DNA of 64,000 nt from Ruegeria profundi (GCF_001507545.1 NZ_LQBP01000002.1:471048-535047), one strand, 5' to 3'; positions 35,404 through 44,105 are shown, numbered from the stretch's first letter. Notes: generated from the letters alone by a model not told the origin. A program made the numbers and translations.

Positions 35404-36143
35404 TCAGATCGGTGGGTTGCGATCCGAGAAGCTCACCAGGTTATAGCGATGCGGAAATGCGGCCGCAGTTCGCGATACCTCTTCCACGTGGATGGACACA
35501 AGATTTCCAGTGTACTCCTCCTGATATTTGGGCAGATCATGCAGCGCGGCGTGCCCGCGTATGTTCAGGAGGTCGCCGGTTTCAAAATCCGTGAATTGCA
35601 CGTCGACGCGACCATCCTGCGCGATATTTCCCAGAGTATTGAAGAAGTTGTTTCCCTTTTAGTTCGAAAACTCGATCGTGTATGCGTCTTGAACTCTCAC
35701 AAAGCCAGGCGCCCCCCATGGTGATTGATATCAACGCCCGTGCGCGGGTCATCGGAAAAAAACCCGGAACGCGACGCGATAAAAAGGGAGTCTGCGCGTC
35801 GGATCTGAGCCGCGGCGACGGAGTCCAGGGCTGGCAATTACTGCGTCTTTGCCCGGGCTGCGGGGCCACCGCTGATGCGTTCTCTGACTTGGATGTATTT
35901 CGGACAGTGTCCATAACTCTGATCCACATGCAGGAAAAGCGCATCATCACGAGCAACTTTGACCGTTGCATTGTGGCGGTTGCGTCGTTGTGTTTCATAT
36001 TGAACGCCTACGACACTGATTTTTGACCCCACATCGAAGCGGACACGCTTCAGCTCCTCTGGGAGGGGCGTGGACCGGATCACGAGCGTCTTGTCATCCG
36101 GCGATGTCATAAACCCAGAGAGCCCGACGCGTGTTAAAGCTAC
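35404..36143 (-). pseudogene. Pyridoxamine-phosphate-oxidase-related FMN protein, multiply frameshifted
   Basis: Four consecutive pieces in different minus-strand frames rebuild one protein: TSPDDKTLVIRSTPLPEE to FLHVDQSYGHCPKYIQVR (35850-36120), then ADSLFIASRSGFFSDD to DINHHGG, then GFVRVQDAYTIEFSN ending in a stop. The last piece is NNFFNTLGNIAQDGRVDV to FSDRNPPI (35404-35640). The family is the PNPOx-like FMN-binding fold. At least three frameshifts and a stop have accumulated. The 5' end is cut at the IS6 relic at 36146. Confidence 0.8.
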
Positions 36144-36145
36144 CG

Positions 36146-36350
36146 GGTGCACGAATAACTTCGTAGAACAAGATCACGGGTTCTTCTTACGACAAACCCG
36201 CCTGATCCTTGGCTTCAAGTCCTTTGCATTACCATCTGCAACTCTTTCAGGTATCGAAGTTGCGCACATGATCCGCAAAGGTCAGTTCACGCTCGCACTC
36301 TCTCCTTTTCGACGGCTCGAAGAACTGACGGCCGAATCCATCGGCGCAAA
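36146..36350 (+). pseudogene. IS6-family transposase C-terminal relic
   Basis: The plus strand reads NNFVEQDHGFFLRQTRLILG and GFKSFALPSATLSGIEVAHM, then IRKGQFT. This matches the last third of the intact transposase at 29882-30565, including its catalytic glutamate. The upstream part is absent, and the left edge joins directly to the broken FMN-protein gene. Confidence 0.82.
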
Positions 36351-36422
36351 AGCGGGTTTTCGGACAACCGCAAACTTTGCAACGGAGTCGGTCAGAGGTG
36401 GTCGTAGCGCATACTTCTTCTT

Positions 36423-37337
36423 TCAATGCGCAGCAACGGTTTGTCGTAGCGCATTGGGCGTTGTACCGACACGTGCTTTGAACGTGGTTGTAAAATGGCT
36501 TTGTGAAGAAAAGCCGCATTCAAACGCGATTTGCGCGATTGGCCATTTGGTTGTGATAAGTAAGTGTCGAGCGTGTTCGACACGGCGTTTCAAGATGAAT
36601 TGGTAAGGCGCCAGGGTTGTGGTCGCTTTGAATTGGCGGGCAAACGCGGCTTCGGGCATGTTGAGGAGGCCCGCCAGCCGCTCATTGGTAAGCGGTTTGT
36701 CTAAATTGGCATCCACAAATTCGGATATCAGTTTTATGTCATGCCGGGGGAGCTTCCCGACTTTTGCAAGCGTACTAGAAAGAATTGGAGATTTACTTCG
36801 CAAGATGTCGGAGACTATTGCGTTGACATAGTTGTCAGCATGGTGAGCATCAAAAGCATCTGGTTCGTTTAACGTGGAAAAAAGAGTCGCCAGCAAGGCT
36901 GACGACGCCAATGCCTCAAAAATCGGTTTTCCGCGATACACGTCAGATTTGCGATCAGCATGCTGTGCTTGCAGCGCTTGATCGAAACGAGCCTGTGTCA
37001 AGACCACGTATTCAAACTCCGACGCTGAGGTCGCGAGCGACCGAAACGAGGTATTCGGTGGCACAACTGCAACCTCACCGGCATGCACGGTGCGCGTTTC
37101 AAGCCTGGCATCGCCGAATTTTCAGACAGAACTGTCATAAGACTTCAAGACACGGCCAATACTCCAGGCGGGGATCGAAGTTCCACGATAGTCATCAGGT
37201 TGAACGGTCAGCCGGACGAAGCTGAACTCTGCGGAGTGTAGCTGAACGCGCTTGAACAGATCTGGTGCCTCTTTTTCGTCGCACGAATTCATCTCCCCAA
37301 CAAACAATGCGGGAATTACATTCGCGCTAAGTGGCAT
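36423..37337 (-). pseudogene. AraC-family regulator interrupted by one in-frame TGA
   Basis: The gene starts at 37337 (MPLSANVIPAL) after an AAGGGA ribosome site and reads to SIGRVLKSYDSSV. It meets TGA at 37122-37124 and continues in the same frame (KFGDARLETRTVHAGEVAVV) to a normal AraC C terminus at 36423. That end has both helix-turn-helix motifs, including IAQIAFECGFSSQSHFTTTF. Without the TGA the product would be 304 residues, the length of its neighbours. It could make a free C-terminal piece from the GTG at 37088. It appears recently inactivated. Confidence 0.83.
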
Positions 37338-37667
37338 CGTCCCTTCTGATACTGTCTTTCTCCCGTGGCTCATACCCCAATCTACCTACTTTATTCGCAT
37401 TCAGCGAGTATTGCTCTAATCAGCATCCAAAACTTCTTGACCCAAGCTGAGTGCGGGCGCTTAAATCAATTTTCTTCTCACTTCTTCATGCGGGAACTAC
37501 GGTTTCATTTGTCATTGATGATAGGGCACTGGCGTTCAGAGTCTTGCGCATTCCAATCAGAGTTTTTCAAATTCCGCTCACATTGCAGATTTACTCGGTA
37601 CCTACTGTCGACTTTCGCTGCTTTGGACTTAAGCTTTTGACCATCTGCCCAAACACTGGAGGCGCAT
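37338..37667. other. Intergenic region between two divergent AraC genes
   Basis: About 330 AT-rich bases lie between the broken AraC gene and the intact plus-strand one. No coding frame is convincing. It should hold two divergent promoters and operators; no clear long inverted repeat was seen. Confidence 0.3.
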
Positions 37668-38552
37668 GTGTATTGTTCTGATCAAGCCTGCTTTGCCGGT
37701 CCGGCGAATATGCTGCCGGATCTCGCGTCATTTGGCGCGGTCGGTTCGCATGGGGCGGAAATGGTGGAACTCGCTACCTCCCGCCGGTCGGTCACTGTAG
37801 ACCCGCACCGAACACTGTACATCTGCACCTTTCTGAGCGGGCGGCGGGCTCGCTACCGAATGGGCGGGCGCCTGATCGACCGCGAGGAATTCGGCGCTGG
37901 TGAGGCTCTTGTGCAGCCCGTCGGCGTCGACTTCAACTTCGAGATGATGACAGAGACGAGAAGCCTGGGTCTGTTCGTGCCACAAGACATAGTGCGCTGC
38001 ACGCTTGGTGAAAGAGTTCTGGACTTGGACAACGCCTTTGACCAGCTGGTCGGGGTGCCTTTTCGCTCATCCGTGTCACTGTCTTTGTTGGAACGTTTGC
38101 GTGGGGACGTGGTGAATGCCTCACCCCATGGGACATTTGTGGGCGACGAAATTTTGCGCGCGCTCGTGGCGGAACTCTTCACGCTTGCGCATCGCGAAAC
38201 ACCCGCATCTCGGACTGTTCGTTATGCGTTGTCCGACAAAACTTGGGACAGTGTGGAACGATATGTCCGCACGCATCTGGAAGAACGCATGACAATAACA
38301 GACTTGGCGCACAAAGCCGGATTGCCTGCGGCCGAATTTACGGCTTCGCTCAAAAAGGCCAAAGGCCTGACACCTTACCAATTAATTTTGCAGATCCGTC
38401 TGCAGGAAGCACGGGGCCTGATTGTACAGCGAGATCTTTCGCTCGCGGAGATCGCATATCGTTGCGGGTTTTCATCGCAGAGCCACATGACGACTGTGTT
38501 CTCGCAAAAGCTCGGTGTCACACCAGCCGCGATCCGGCGGGCGGCCTGCTAG
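37668..38552 (+). CDS. AraC-family transcriptional regulator
   Basis: A 294-residue regulator. The N-terminal half is a cupin-like sensor (RTLYICTFLSGRRARYRMGG, then GEALVQPVGVDF). The C-terminal double helix-turn-helix includes MTITDLAHKAGLPAAEFTAS and LAEIAYRCGFSSQSHMTTVF, followed by LGVTPAAIRR. The GTG start at 37668 has GGAGG five bases upstream; an ATG two bases earlier is in another frame. It lies about 110 bases before the hydrolase-SoxC-like cluster on the same strand and is the best candidate for its activator. Confidence 0.88.
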   Translation: MYCSDQACFAGPANMLPDLASFGAVGSHGAEMVELATSRRSVTVDPHRTLYICTFLSGRRARYRMGGRLIDREEFGAGEALVQPVGVDFNFEMMTETRSLGLFVPQDIVRCTLGERVLDLDNAFDQLVGVPFRSSVSLSLLERLRGDVVNASPHGTFVGDEILRALVAELFTLAHRETPASRTVRYALSDKTWDSVERYVRTHLEERMTITDLAHKAGLPAAEFTASLKKAKGLTPYQLILQIRLQEARGLIVQRDLSLAEIAYRCGFSSQSHMTTVFSQKLGVTPAAIRRAAC

Positions 38553-38660
38553 GTCACGATCGATCGCGCGCGAGAATTTGCAAACCTTTTTTCAGAATTT
38601 GAAATAGCTAGCGACGTCGCATTGGTAACTTCCTCTCAGACCTTAACGAGAGGAACAACT

Positions 38661-39506
38661 ATGACACAGAGTATACGCAAAGTGTGCGGCTGCCACAGTG
38701 TAGACGACGTGGACACGATGCGCCGCCGCCTTCTGGCAGGAGCAACCGCAGCAGGAGCGGTTGGCCTTAGCGCCGGCGTTGGAACTGCAGCGACGCCAGA
38801 AGCGAAGGCACTTTATGCGGACCCGGAAAACCCGGGTCTTCCCTCGGTAGACATGGAAATTGATCTTTCCCGTACAGGCCTACTAGTCGTCGACCCGCAG
38901 GTGGACTTCCTGTCGGAAGACGGCGTGACATGGGGTGTTGTAGGCGAAAGCGTCACGGAACAAGGCACAGTCGATAATATAGAGCGGCTCTTTAAAGCGG
39001 CGAAAGAGATTGGGATGCAGACCTTCGTCTCACCGCATTACTACTATCCGCATGACCATCAGTGGAATTTCGAAGGTACGCTGGAAAAGACCATGCACTC
39101 CATTGGCATGTTCGACCGGCCTGGCCCGCTTGACCTGACGGGCTTCGATGGTTCGGGCGCGGATTGGATGCCGCAGTACAAACCATACATCGAAGACGGC
39201 AAAACGGTCGTATGCTCGCCGCATAAGGTCCACTCGCCCGCGCAAAACGATTTGAATTTGCAGATGCGTAAGCGAGGCATCGACAAAGTGATCCTAGCGG
39301 GCATGTCCTCGAACCTGTGTGTTCAGGCACATCTCTATGAGCTTCTGGAACTTGGCTACGAGGTTGCCGTTGTGCGTGACGCAACAGCAGGAGCCAAGGT
39401 GCCGGAAGGCGATGGTTACCTCGCTGCGCTGATCAATTTTCGAATGGTCGCCAACGGTGTTTGGTGGACCGATGACGCGGTCGAAAAGATGATGGCCAGC
39501 GTTTGA
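38661..39506 (+). CDS. Tat-exported isochorismatase-fold cysteine hydrolase
   Basis: A 281-residue protein. A Tat signal (MRRRLLAGATAAGAVGLSAG, residues 20-39) sits behind an unusual N-terminal extension containing CGCH. The catalytic triad is D78 (VVDPQVDF), K189 (SPHKVHS) and C220 (SSNLCVQ). Most isochorismatase-like hydrolases are cytosolic; export to the periplasm is uncommon. It opens a six-gene set with a SoxC-like enzyme, cytochrome c, YHS protein, SDR and MBL hydrolase. The start at 38661 follows AGAGGAAC; the earlier ATG at 38622 lacks such a site. Substrate unknown. Confidence 0.85.
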   Translation: MTQSIRKVCGCHSVDDVDTMRRRLLAGATAAGAVGLSAGVGTAATPEAKALYADPENPGLPSVDMEIDLSRTGLLVVDPQVDFLSEDGVTWGVVGESVTEQGTVDNIERLFKAAKEIGMQTFVSPHYYYPHDHQWNFEGTLEKTMHSIGMFDRPGPLDLTGFDGSGADWMPQYKPYIEDGKTVVCSPHKVHSPAQNDLNLQMRKRGIDKVILAGMSSNLCVQAHLYELLELGYEVAVVRDATAGAKVPEGDGYLAALINFRMVANGVWWTDDAVEKMMASV

Positions 39507-39518
39507 TTTTTTGAACCA

Positions 39519-39545
39519 GAGCAAAGCTTTGCCCCAGCTTTGCTC
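39519..39545 (+). other. Intercistronic hairpin 1 after the Tat hydrolase gene
   Basis: GAGCAAAGCT and AGCTTTGCTC pair perfectly over ten bases with a seven-base loop, 13 bases after the stop codon. No T-tract follows. A second, longer hairpin begins one base later. Confidence 0.7.
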
Positions 39546-39546
39546 A

Positions 39547-39598
39547 GGGCCTTCCCCGGAAACGCCTGTCCCCACATCTTGGTCGCTGGGGAAGGCCC
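39547..39598 (+). other. Intercistronic hairpin 2 before the SoxC-like gene
   Basis: GGGCCTTCCCC and GGGGAAGGCCC pair perfectly over eleven bases with a 30-base loop. It ends just before the ribosome site (AAAGGAG) of the next gene. The tandem pair could be an RNA processing or stability element, or an attenuator that sets the ratio of the hydrolase to the downstream oxidoreductase. Confidence 0.7.
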
Positions 39599-39616
39599 GC
39601 CTAAAGGAGCTTTCAA

Positions 39617-40888
39617 ATGCAACGATATGTAAATGTCAGTGAAAAGGTTGCAGGGGGTGGTTTGCTTCACCGCCGCACTTTGCTGGGCGTTGCGGCGTTC
39701 GGAGGTGTCGCTGCTGCCGGAAAAAGCTTGGCTGCGCCGCTGGCGGTGCCTGAATGGTCCGAGGTGCCCGGCCTGCCCATGAGCGGTTACGGCCAACCCT
39801 CGCCTTTTGAAGCGCATGTGCAGCGACCTGTGTTGGGGCTCTACCCCGAGGGCACTGGTGACGGGGCGGGTGTGTCCTTCACGCCGCTGGAACACCTCGA
39901 AGGCACGATTACACCGAACGGTCTATTCTTTGAACGCCACCATTCCGGCATTCCCGAGATCGACCCGACCCGGCACGAGCTCGTCATTCACGGTCTGGTA
40001 CGACAGCCCCGTGTCTTTACGTCCGAGGATCTGGTTGGGATGCCGCTCATCACTCAGACAGTGTTTCTGGAATGCGCGGGCAACAGCCTGTTCAATTCCT
40101 TAGCCGAGCCGCAACAGCGTAGTGCCGGAGAGATCCATGGCCTGATCGGCGCCGCGGAGTGGACAGGCGTGCGTTTGGCGGATCTGCTGGATCTGGTGGG
40201 CATCGATCCGCGTGCCACCTGGATATTGGCAGAAGGCGCGGATGCGGCCAAGCAAAGCCGCTCGATTCCCTTGAGCAAGATCATAGATGGCGATGCGATG
40301 GTCGCGCTTTACCAAAACGGTGAGCGGCTCAGGCCCGAGCAGGGCTACCCGATGCGACTGGTGCTGCCGGGCTGGCAGGGCTCGATGCAGACGAAGTGGC
40401 TACGCCGTATCAAGCTTGTGGATGGACCAACGCAGACCAAAGACGAGACTTCGAAATATTCGCTATCGCAGAAGGATGGGCGCGCGCAGCAATTCATCTT
40501 CGAGATGGGGGTGAAATCGGTCATCACGCGCCCATCGCCGGGTATCGCCCCGACGCGTCCGGGGCTCTATCAAATCTCCGGTCTTGCCTGGAGTGGGGCA
40601 GGTCGCATCGTTCGAGTGCAGGTTTCGGCCGACGGAGGGACATCATGGGCCGATGCGCTGCTTGATGGTGACGCACGGCCCAAGATGCTGACACGCTTCC
40701 GCCTGCCTTGGGATTGGTCTGGTGAGCCAGCGCTGCTGATGAGCCGCGCCACCGATGAGATGGGTGCTGTCCAACCCACGCGTATGGAGTGGTACGCACC
40801 CTGGGCCCCCGAACAGCTTTATCACCAGAATGCCATTCAAGTGTGGTCGGTCGCGGCCACAGGAGAGGTGCAAAATGTTTACCTTTGA
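39617..40888 (+). CDS. SoxC/SorA-like molybdopterin sulfite dehydrogenase, Tat-exported
   Basis: A 423-residue sulfite-oxidase-family enzyme. A Tat-type signal is at residues 18-40 (LHRRTLLGVAAFGG). The molybdenum-binding cysteine is C153 (FLECAGNS). The dimerisation (Mo-co dimer) domain starts near residue 290. It resembles SoxC, the sulfane dehydrogenase subunit, but no soxXYZAB genes are in the window. It may oxidise sulfite or another sulfur or organic compound in the periplasm. The start overlaps no other gene, and the stop overlaps the cytochrome gene by 14 bases. Confidence 0.87.
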   Translation: MQRYVNVSEKVAGGGLLHRRTLLGVAAFGGVAAAGKSLAAPLAVPEWSEVPGLPMSGYGQPSPFEAHVQRPVLGLYPEGTGDGAGVSFTPLEHLEGTITPNGLFFERHHSGIPEIDPTRHELVIHGLVRQPRVFTSEDLVGMPLITQTVFLECAGNSLFNSLAEPQQRSAGEIHGLIGAAEWTGVRLADLLDLVGIDPRATWILAEGADAAKQSRSIPLSKIIDGDAMVALYQNGERLRPEQGYPMRLVLPGWQGSMQTKWLRRIKLVDGPTQTKDETSKYSLSQKDGRAQQFIFEMGVKSVITRPSPGIAPTRPGLYQISGLAWSGAGRIVRVQVSADGGTSWADALLDGDARPKMLTRFRLPWDWSGEPALLMSRATDEMGAVQPTRMEWYAPWAPEQLYHQNAIQVWSVAATGEVQNVYL

Positions 40889-41414
40889 CGATAACACGCG
40901 CCTAACAGTTCTTGCGACGTCGATCACGCTCGCAATCTTGAGCAACAAAGCCGAGGCGGACGTGCCCGGTCGTCTGATATCGGAAAGCGAAATCGCTGCT
41001 TGGGATATCAGTATCCCACCCTCCGGCGCGGGCTTGCCTGAAGGTAGCGGAAGCGTCGCAGATGGGGCTGAGCTATACGCTGCACAATGCGCTTTCTGCC
41101 ACGGCGCGACAGGTACAGAAGGCCCAGCGGACAGGCTGGTTGGCGGTTTCGGATCATTGACTTCGGACGCGCCGACTAAGACTTTGGGCAGCTTCTGGCC
41201 ACATGCGACCACTGCCTTCGACTACATCCGCCGCGCCATGCCCTTCTACGCGCCCGGCAGCCTGAAAGACTCTGAGGTCTATGCAGTGACTGCCTACCTG
41301 CTGCATCTGAACGGCATCCTGCCCGAAGACGCGCGCCTTGATGCCCAAAGCTTGCGTGCTGTTACCATGCCGAACGCAGCCGGCTTCGTCGCGGCATACC
41401 CCTCCGACAACTGA
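40875..41414 (+). CDS. Periplasmic c-type cytochrome, partner of the SoxC-like enzyme
   Basis: A 179-residue exported monohaem cytochrome. The signal peptide ends near residue 28 (NKAEA), the haem site CAFCH is at 72-76, and the axial methionine is probably in RRAMPFYAPGSL. It is shorter than SoxD but has the same domain. The start at 40875 is inside the previous gene's end, behind AGGAGAGG, so it is translationally coupled. It should accept electrons from the molybdenum enzyme. Confidence 0.88.
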   Translation: MFTFDDNTRLTVLATSITLAILSNKAEADVPGRLISESEIAAWDISIPPSGAGLPEGSGSVADGAELYAAQCAFCHGATGTEGPADRLVGGFGSLTSDAPTKTLGSFWPHATTAFDYIRRAMPFYAPGSLKDSEVYAVTAYLLHLNGILPEDARLDAQSLRAVTMPNAAGFVAAYPSDN

Positions 41415-41441
41415 CCTGAACTTAGCGAAAGGATCTCCTCC

Positions 41442-41918
41442 ATGACCCTGAAAAGAGCCGCCAGTCTTACAGCCCTCACTGCCATGCTCGCCTTGCCTGC
41501 CCTTGCAGCAGACGAATACAATTCCTCTTCAGGCGTCACCTATGCTGGCTTGCCGCTGGGTTTTCACGGGACGGACCCGGTTGCCCTTCTGCAAGGCACC
41601 TTGACCCAAGGTGTCTCAGATCACACAGCCGTCCATGACGGCGTGTCCTACTATTTTGCGACAGCCGAAGCCGCCGCCGCATTCACAGCTAACCCGGAAG
41701 CGCACCTGCCTCAGTTTGGAGGCTTTTGCACGCTCGCGGTTGGGCTCGGCAAAAAGTTCGACGGCGATCCACGCTATGCTGATGTTCGTAACGGCAAGCT
41801 TTACGTTTTCGTGAACGAAGCAGTGTTTCAAACCTACCTCCAGGACCCGGACGGCACAATTGCCAAAGCAGAGGCAACATGGCCTCAAATCCGTTCCACC
41901 CCGGCGCTTGATCTCTAA
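41442..41918 (+). CDS. Exported YHS-domain protein
   Basis: A 158-residue secreted protein (signal peptide MTLKRAASLTALTAMLALPALA). It has a YHS-type domain: FHGTDPVALL near residue 42, DGVSYYFATAEAAAAF, then PEAHLPQFGGFCTLAVGLGK. YHS domains often bind metal and accompany heavy-metal or redox proteins. It lies between the cytochrome and an SDR. The role is unknown; metal handling for the periplasmic enzymes is possible. Confidence 0.82.
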   Translation: MTLKRAASLTALTAMLALPALAADEYNSSSGVTYAGLPLGFHGTDPVALLQGTLTQGVSDHTAVHDGVSYYFATAEAAAAFTANPEAHLPQFGGFCTLAVGLGKKFDGDPRYADVRNGKLYVFVNEAVFQTYLQDPDGTIAKAEATWPQIRSTPALDL

Positions 41919-41932
41919 GAAAGGACCGAAAG

Positions 41933-42712
41933 ATGGAAAACAAGATCAGTCTTATCATTGGTGGCACCTCAGGCATGGGCCTTGAGACCGCGTTGCAGCT
42001 TCTTTCCGAGGATCGCCGCGTGATGGTCGTGGGACGCGAGGACAGTTCCATGGGAACCGCTCGGAAGACAATCACGGACCAGCTTGGCGCGGATGCCCTG
42101 GAACGTGCGCAAATCGTGGCGTGCGATCTAATGGACCGCACGCAGGTCACGGATCTCGGCCAGCGCATCAATCAGATGTCGGAACATATCGACCAACTCG
42201 TCAATGCCGCCGGAGTCTTCAAGCCGAAACCTTACCTGGAGCATGACCAGAACGATTGGGATTTCTACATGGAGCTCAATCGCGCCATGTTCTTTCTCAC
42301 CCAGGCCGTCACGCTGAACATGGAACGGCATGGCGGGGGATCCATCGTCAATATCGGGTCTATGTGGGCGCACCAGGCGATCAAGGCGACTCCGTCCTCC
42401 GCATATTCGATTGCAAAGGCTGGTATGCACGCCATGACGCAGCACCTTGCGATGGAGTTGGGCGAAAAGGGTATCCGCGTGAACGCAGTTGCTCCAGCCG
42501 TTGTGGTCACGCCAATTTACGGTGCGTTCATTGAACCAGACAAGGTCGAACAGACCCTCACGGATGGCTTTGACAGCTTCCATCCCATTGGGCGTGTGGG
42601 CCGACCTTCGGACATAGCCAATCATGTGACGTTCCTGCTGTCTGACAAAGCCTGCTGGACCACAGGCGCGATCCACAATGTCGATGGTGGTGTTATGGCC
42701 GGTCGAAATTGA
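41933..42712 (+). CDS. SDR-family oxidoreductase
   Basis: A 259-residue classical SDR. The nucleotide motif GGTSGMGLETA is at about residues 10-20, NAAG at 91-94, and the catalytic set includes S141 in the NIGSMW segment and Tyr/Lys in SAYSIAKAG. A C-terminal NVDGGVMAGRN completes the fold. It is cytosolic, unlike its exported neighbours, so it may act on a product returned to the cell. It lies 14 bases after the YHS gene with an AAAGGA site. Confidence 0.86.
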   Translation: MENKISLIIGGTSGMGLETALQLLSEDRRVMVVGREDSSMGTARKTITDQLGADALERAQIVACDLMDRTQVTDLGQRINQMSEHIDQLVNAAGVFKPKPYLEHDQNDWDFYMELNRAMFFLTQAVTLNMERHGGGSIVNIGSMWAHQAIKATPSSAYSIAKAGMHAMTQHLAMELGEKGIRVNAVAPAVVVTPIYGAFIEPDKVEQTLTDGFDSFHPIGRVGRPSDIANHVTFLLSDKACWTTGAIHNVDGGVMAGRN

Positions 42713-42769
42713 ACCCATACTGGCCCGGAGGTTACTCGGGGCCTCTTTACCTACAAAATGGAGCTTCCC

Positions 42770-43732
42770 ATGCCCAAGATGTCTCGCCGTACGCTTGTCG
42801 CTGCGTCTCTCGCCGCACCTGCGTTGATCGCAACCGGAGTCTTTGTAGCGCCTGTGCGCGCCGCGACGGCTGTCGCACCACCCCCAGTCGCGCGCCGCAA
42901 AGTCGGACGCTTTACCGTGACGGTGCTGACCGACGGCTATCTCGATGTGCCTTACAGCACTTGGGTCGGAATTGAAGGTGCCGATCTCGAGGCTATGGCG
43001 CGCGCCGGTCATGCCCACCGCGCCCATGGTGGTATGCGCTTGTCGCTCTCGACCTGGATTGTGGATGACGGAGATCGCAAAGTACTGATCGACGCTGGCC
43101 CTGGCGTCTTTGCCGAGACAACTGGGCGCTTGCCCGGAGCCATGGCTGCAATTGGTATCGCGCCAGAGGAAATCGACGCGGTAGCGATCACCCATATGCA
43201 CTTCGACCATATCGGCGGCCTGCTGGACGGCGATCGTGCTCGCTTTCCGAATGCTGAGCTGTATATCGACCGGCGCGACGTAAGTTTCTTTACGGATCCG
43301 GCGGAAGAAAACGCAGCACCAGACTTTCGCAAAGTCAGCTTCCGGACCTCCGCAAAGGTTGTCGCAGCCTACAAAAGCCTGCAACAGATCGACGGGGAAC
43401 GCGAGATTTTGAAAGGCCTCTCTTCCGTCGATCTGACCGGTCACACACCCGGCCATATCGGTTGGCGCATCGCGGATGCGGGCGATAGCCTGACAATTGT
43501 CGGCGACATGCTTTTTAACCCGGTCATTCACCCGGTGCGGTTGGATGTGGGCGTCGCGTTTGAACCCAACGCTGACGCGGCAATGCGCATGCGGCGATCT
43601 TTTATCCCACAAGCCGCTGAAGAAGGCGGATTGCTTGCTGCGACCCATATGCCGTTTCCGGGGCTAGGGAGGATAGTTCGCGATGGCGACAGCTATGCGT
43701 GGCTCCCAGCGGAATGGGACTTTGACGCATGA
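42770..43732 (+). CDS. Tat-exported metallo-beta-lactamase-fold hydrolase
   Basis: A 320-residue protein with a Tat signal (MSRRTLVAASLAAPALIATG). The metal-binding motif THMHFDH is at residues 141-147, followed by a histidine in GHTPGHIGW, an aspartate in IVGDMLF and a late histidine in AATHMPFPG. The fold resembles AHL lactonases and arylsulfatase-like quorum-quenching hydrolases. It closes the hydrolase-SoxC-like set. The start at 42770 follows GGAG; the ATG four codons earlier overlaps that site. Confidence 0.86.
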   Translation: MPKMSRRTLVAASLAAPALIATGVFVAPVRAATAVAPPPVARRKVGRFTVTVLTDGYLDVPYSTWVGIEGADLEAMARAGHAHRAHGGMRLSLSTWIVDDGDRKVLIDAGPGVFAETTGRLPGAMAAIGIAPEEIDAVAITHMHFDHIGGLLDGDRARFPNAELYIDRRDVSFFTDPAEENAAPDFRKVSFRTSAKVVAAYKSLQQIDGEREILKGLSSVDLTGHTPGHIGWRIADAGDSLTIVGDMLFNPVIHPVRLDVGVAFEPNADAAMRMRRSFIPQAAEEGGLLAATHMPFPGLGRIVRDGDSYAWLPAEWDFDA

Positions 43733-43734
43733 CG

Positions 43735-44105
43735 CCTCTCTAAGCATTGCTTCCAGGCGCAGCGACCAATCTGCCAATACGCGCAAGATCATCGTTGTTC
43801 TGTGAGCGATACTTGAACCGAGTCTCCTCTTCCTTTTGAGGGTAGGGGCGTTTGCCCATCTCTTCCATCATCTTCTCACGGAACAGCTCAGTAGGCGTCT
43901 TCCATCCAGTCGAAGAGCATCTTCTTTCTTCTCTGCGGCTTGGTATTGCATGGAACTGCGCGCAAGGCCGACCACCTTGCAGGTGCGACGCTCTGATGTG
44001 CCGCGCTTCTGGCGACCATAATTGACGGCCCGGCGAGGTTGGCTCGTCGTCAGGCTCTCAGTTTTAGGTAGCTCTGACTTTCCTTGAGGATCACCTTGTC
44101 CAGTT
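43735..44105 (-). pseudogene. IS3-family transposase (OrfA/OrfB junction) relic
   Basis: The minus strand reads KVILKESQSYLKLRA (OrfA-end-like), then RRAVNYGRQKRGTSERRTCK and VVGLARSSMQYQAAEKKEDA (start of OrfB), then RLLSCSVRRMMEEMGKRPYP and RFKYRSQNND. Stops and frame changes break it and the integrase core is missing. It separates the MBL gene from the following outer-membrane protein gene. Confidence 0.68.

Noticed and set aside
36070..36606. A 178-codon plus-strand protein
   Set aside because: Only the part at about 36146-36350 is coding, as an IS6 relic. The rest is antisense to the AraC gene or the FMN-protein relic.
37122..37124. TGA as a selenocysteine codon
   Set aside because: The place is in the sensor half of an AraC regulator, not a redox site, and no conserved SECIS-like stem or selenoprotein family supports it. 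A nonsense mutation is simpler.
37666..37668. ATG at 37666 as the AraC start
   Set aside because: It is in a different frame from the AraC protein. The GTG at 37668 is in frame and has GGAGG at proper spacing.
39617..41414. Complete Sox thiosulfate oxidation system
   Set aside because: Only SoxC-like and a short cytochrome are present. soxX, Y, Z, A and B are absent from the window, and the neighbours are hydrolases, so the name soxCD was not assigned.
42128..43648. Long minus-strand open frame of about 506 codons
   Set aside because: It lies antisense to the SDR and MBL genes, whose motifs and ribosome sites are clear. Its composition (rich in His, Arg, Gly, Asp) is that of a shadow frame and no family is seen.
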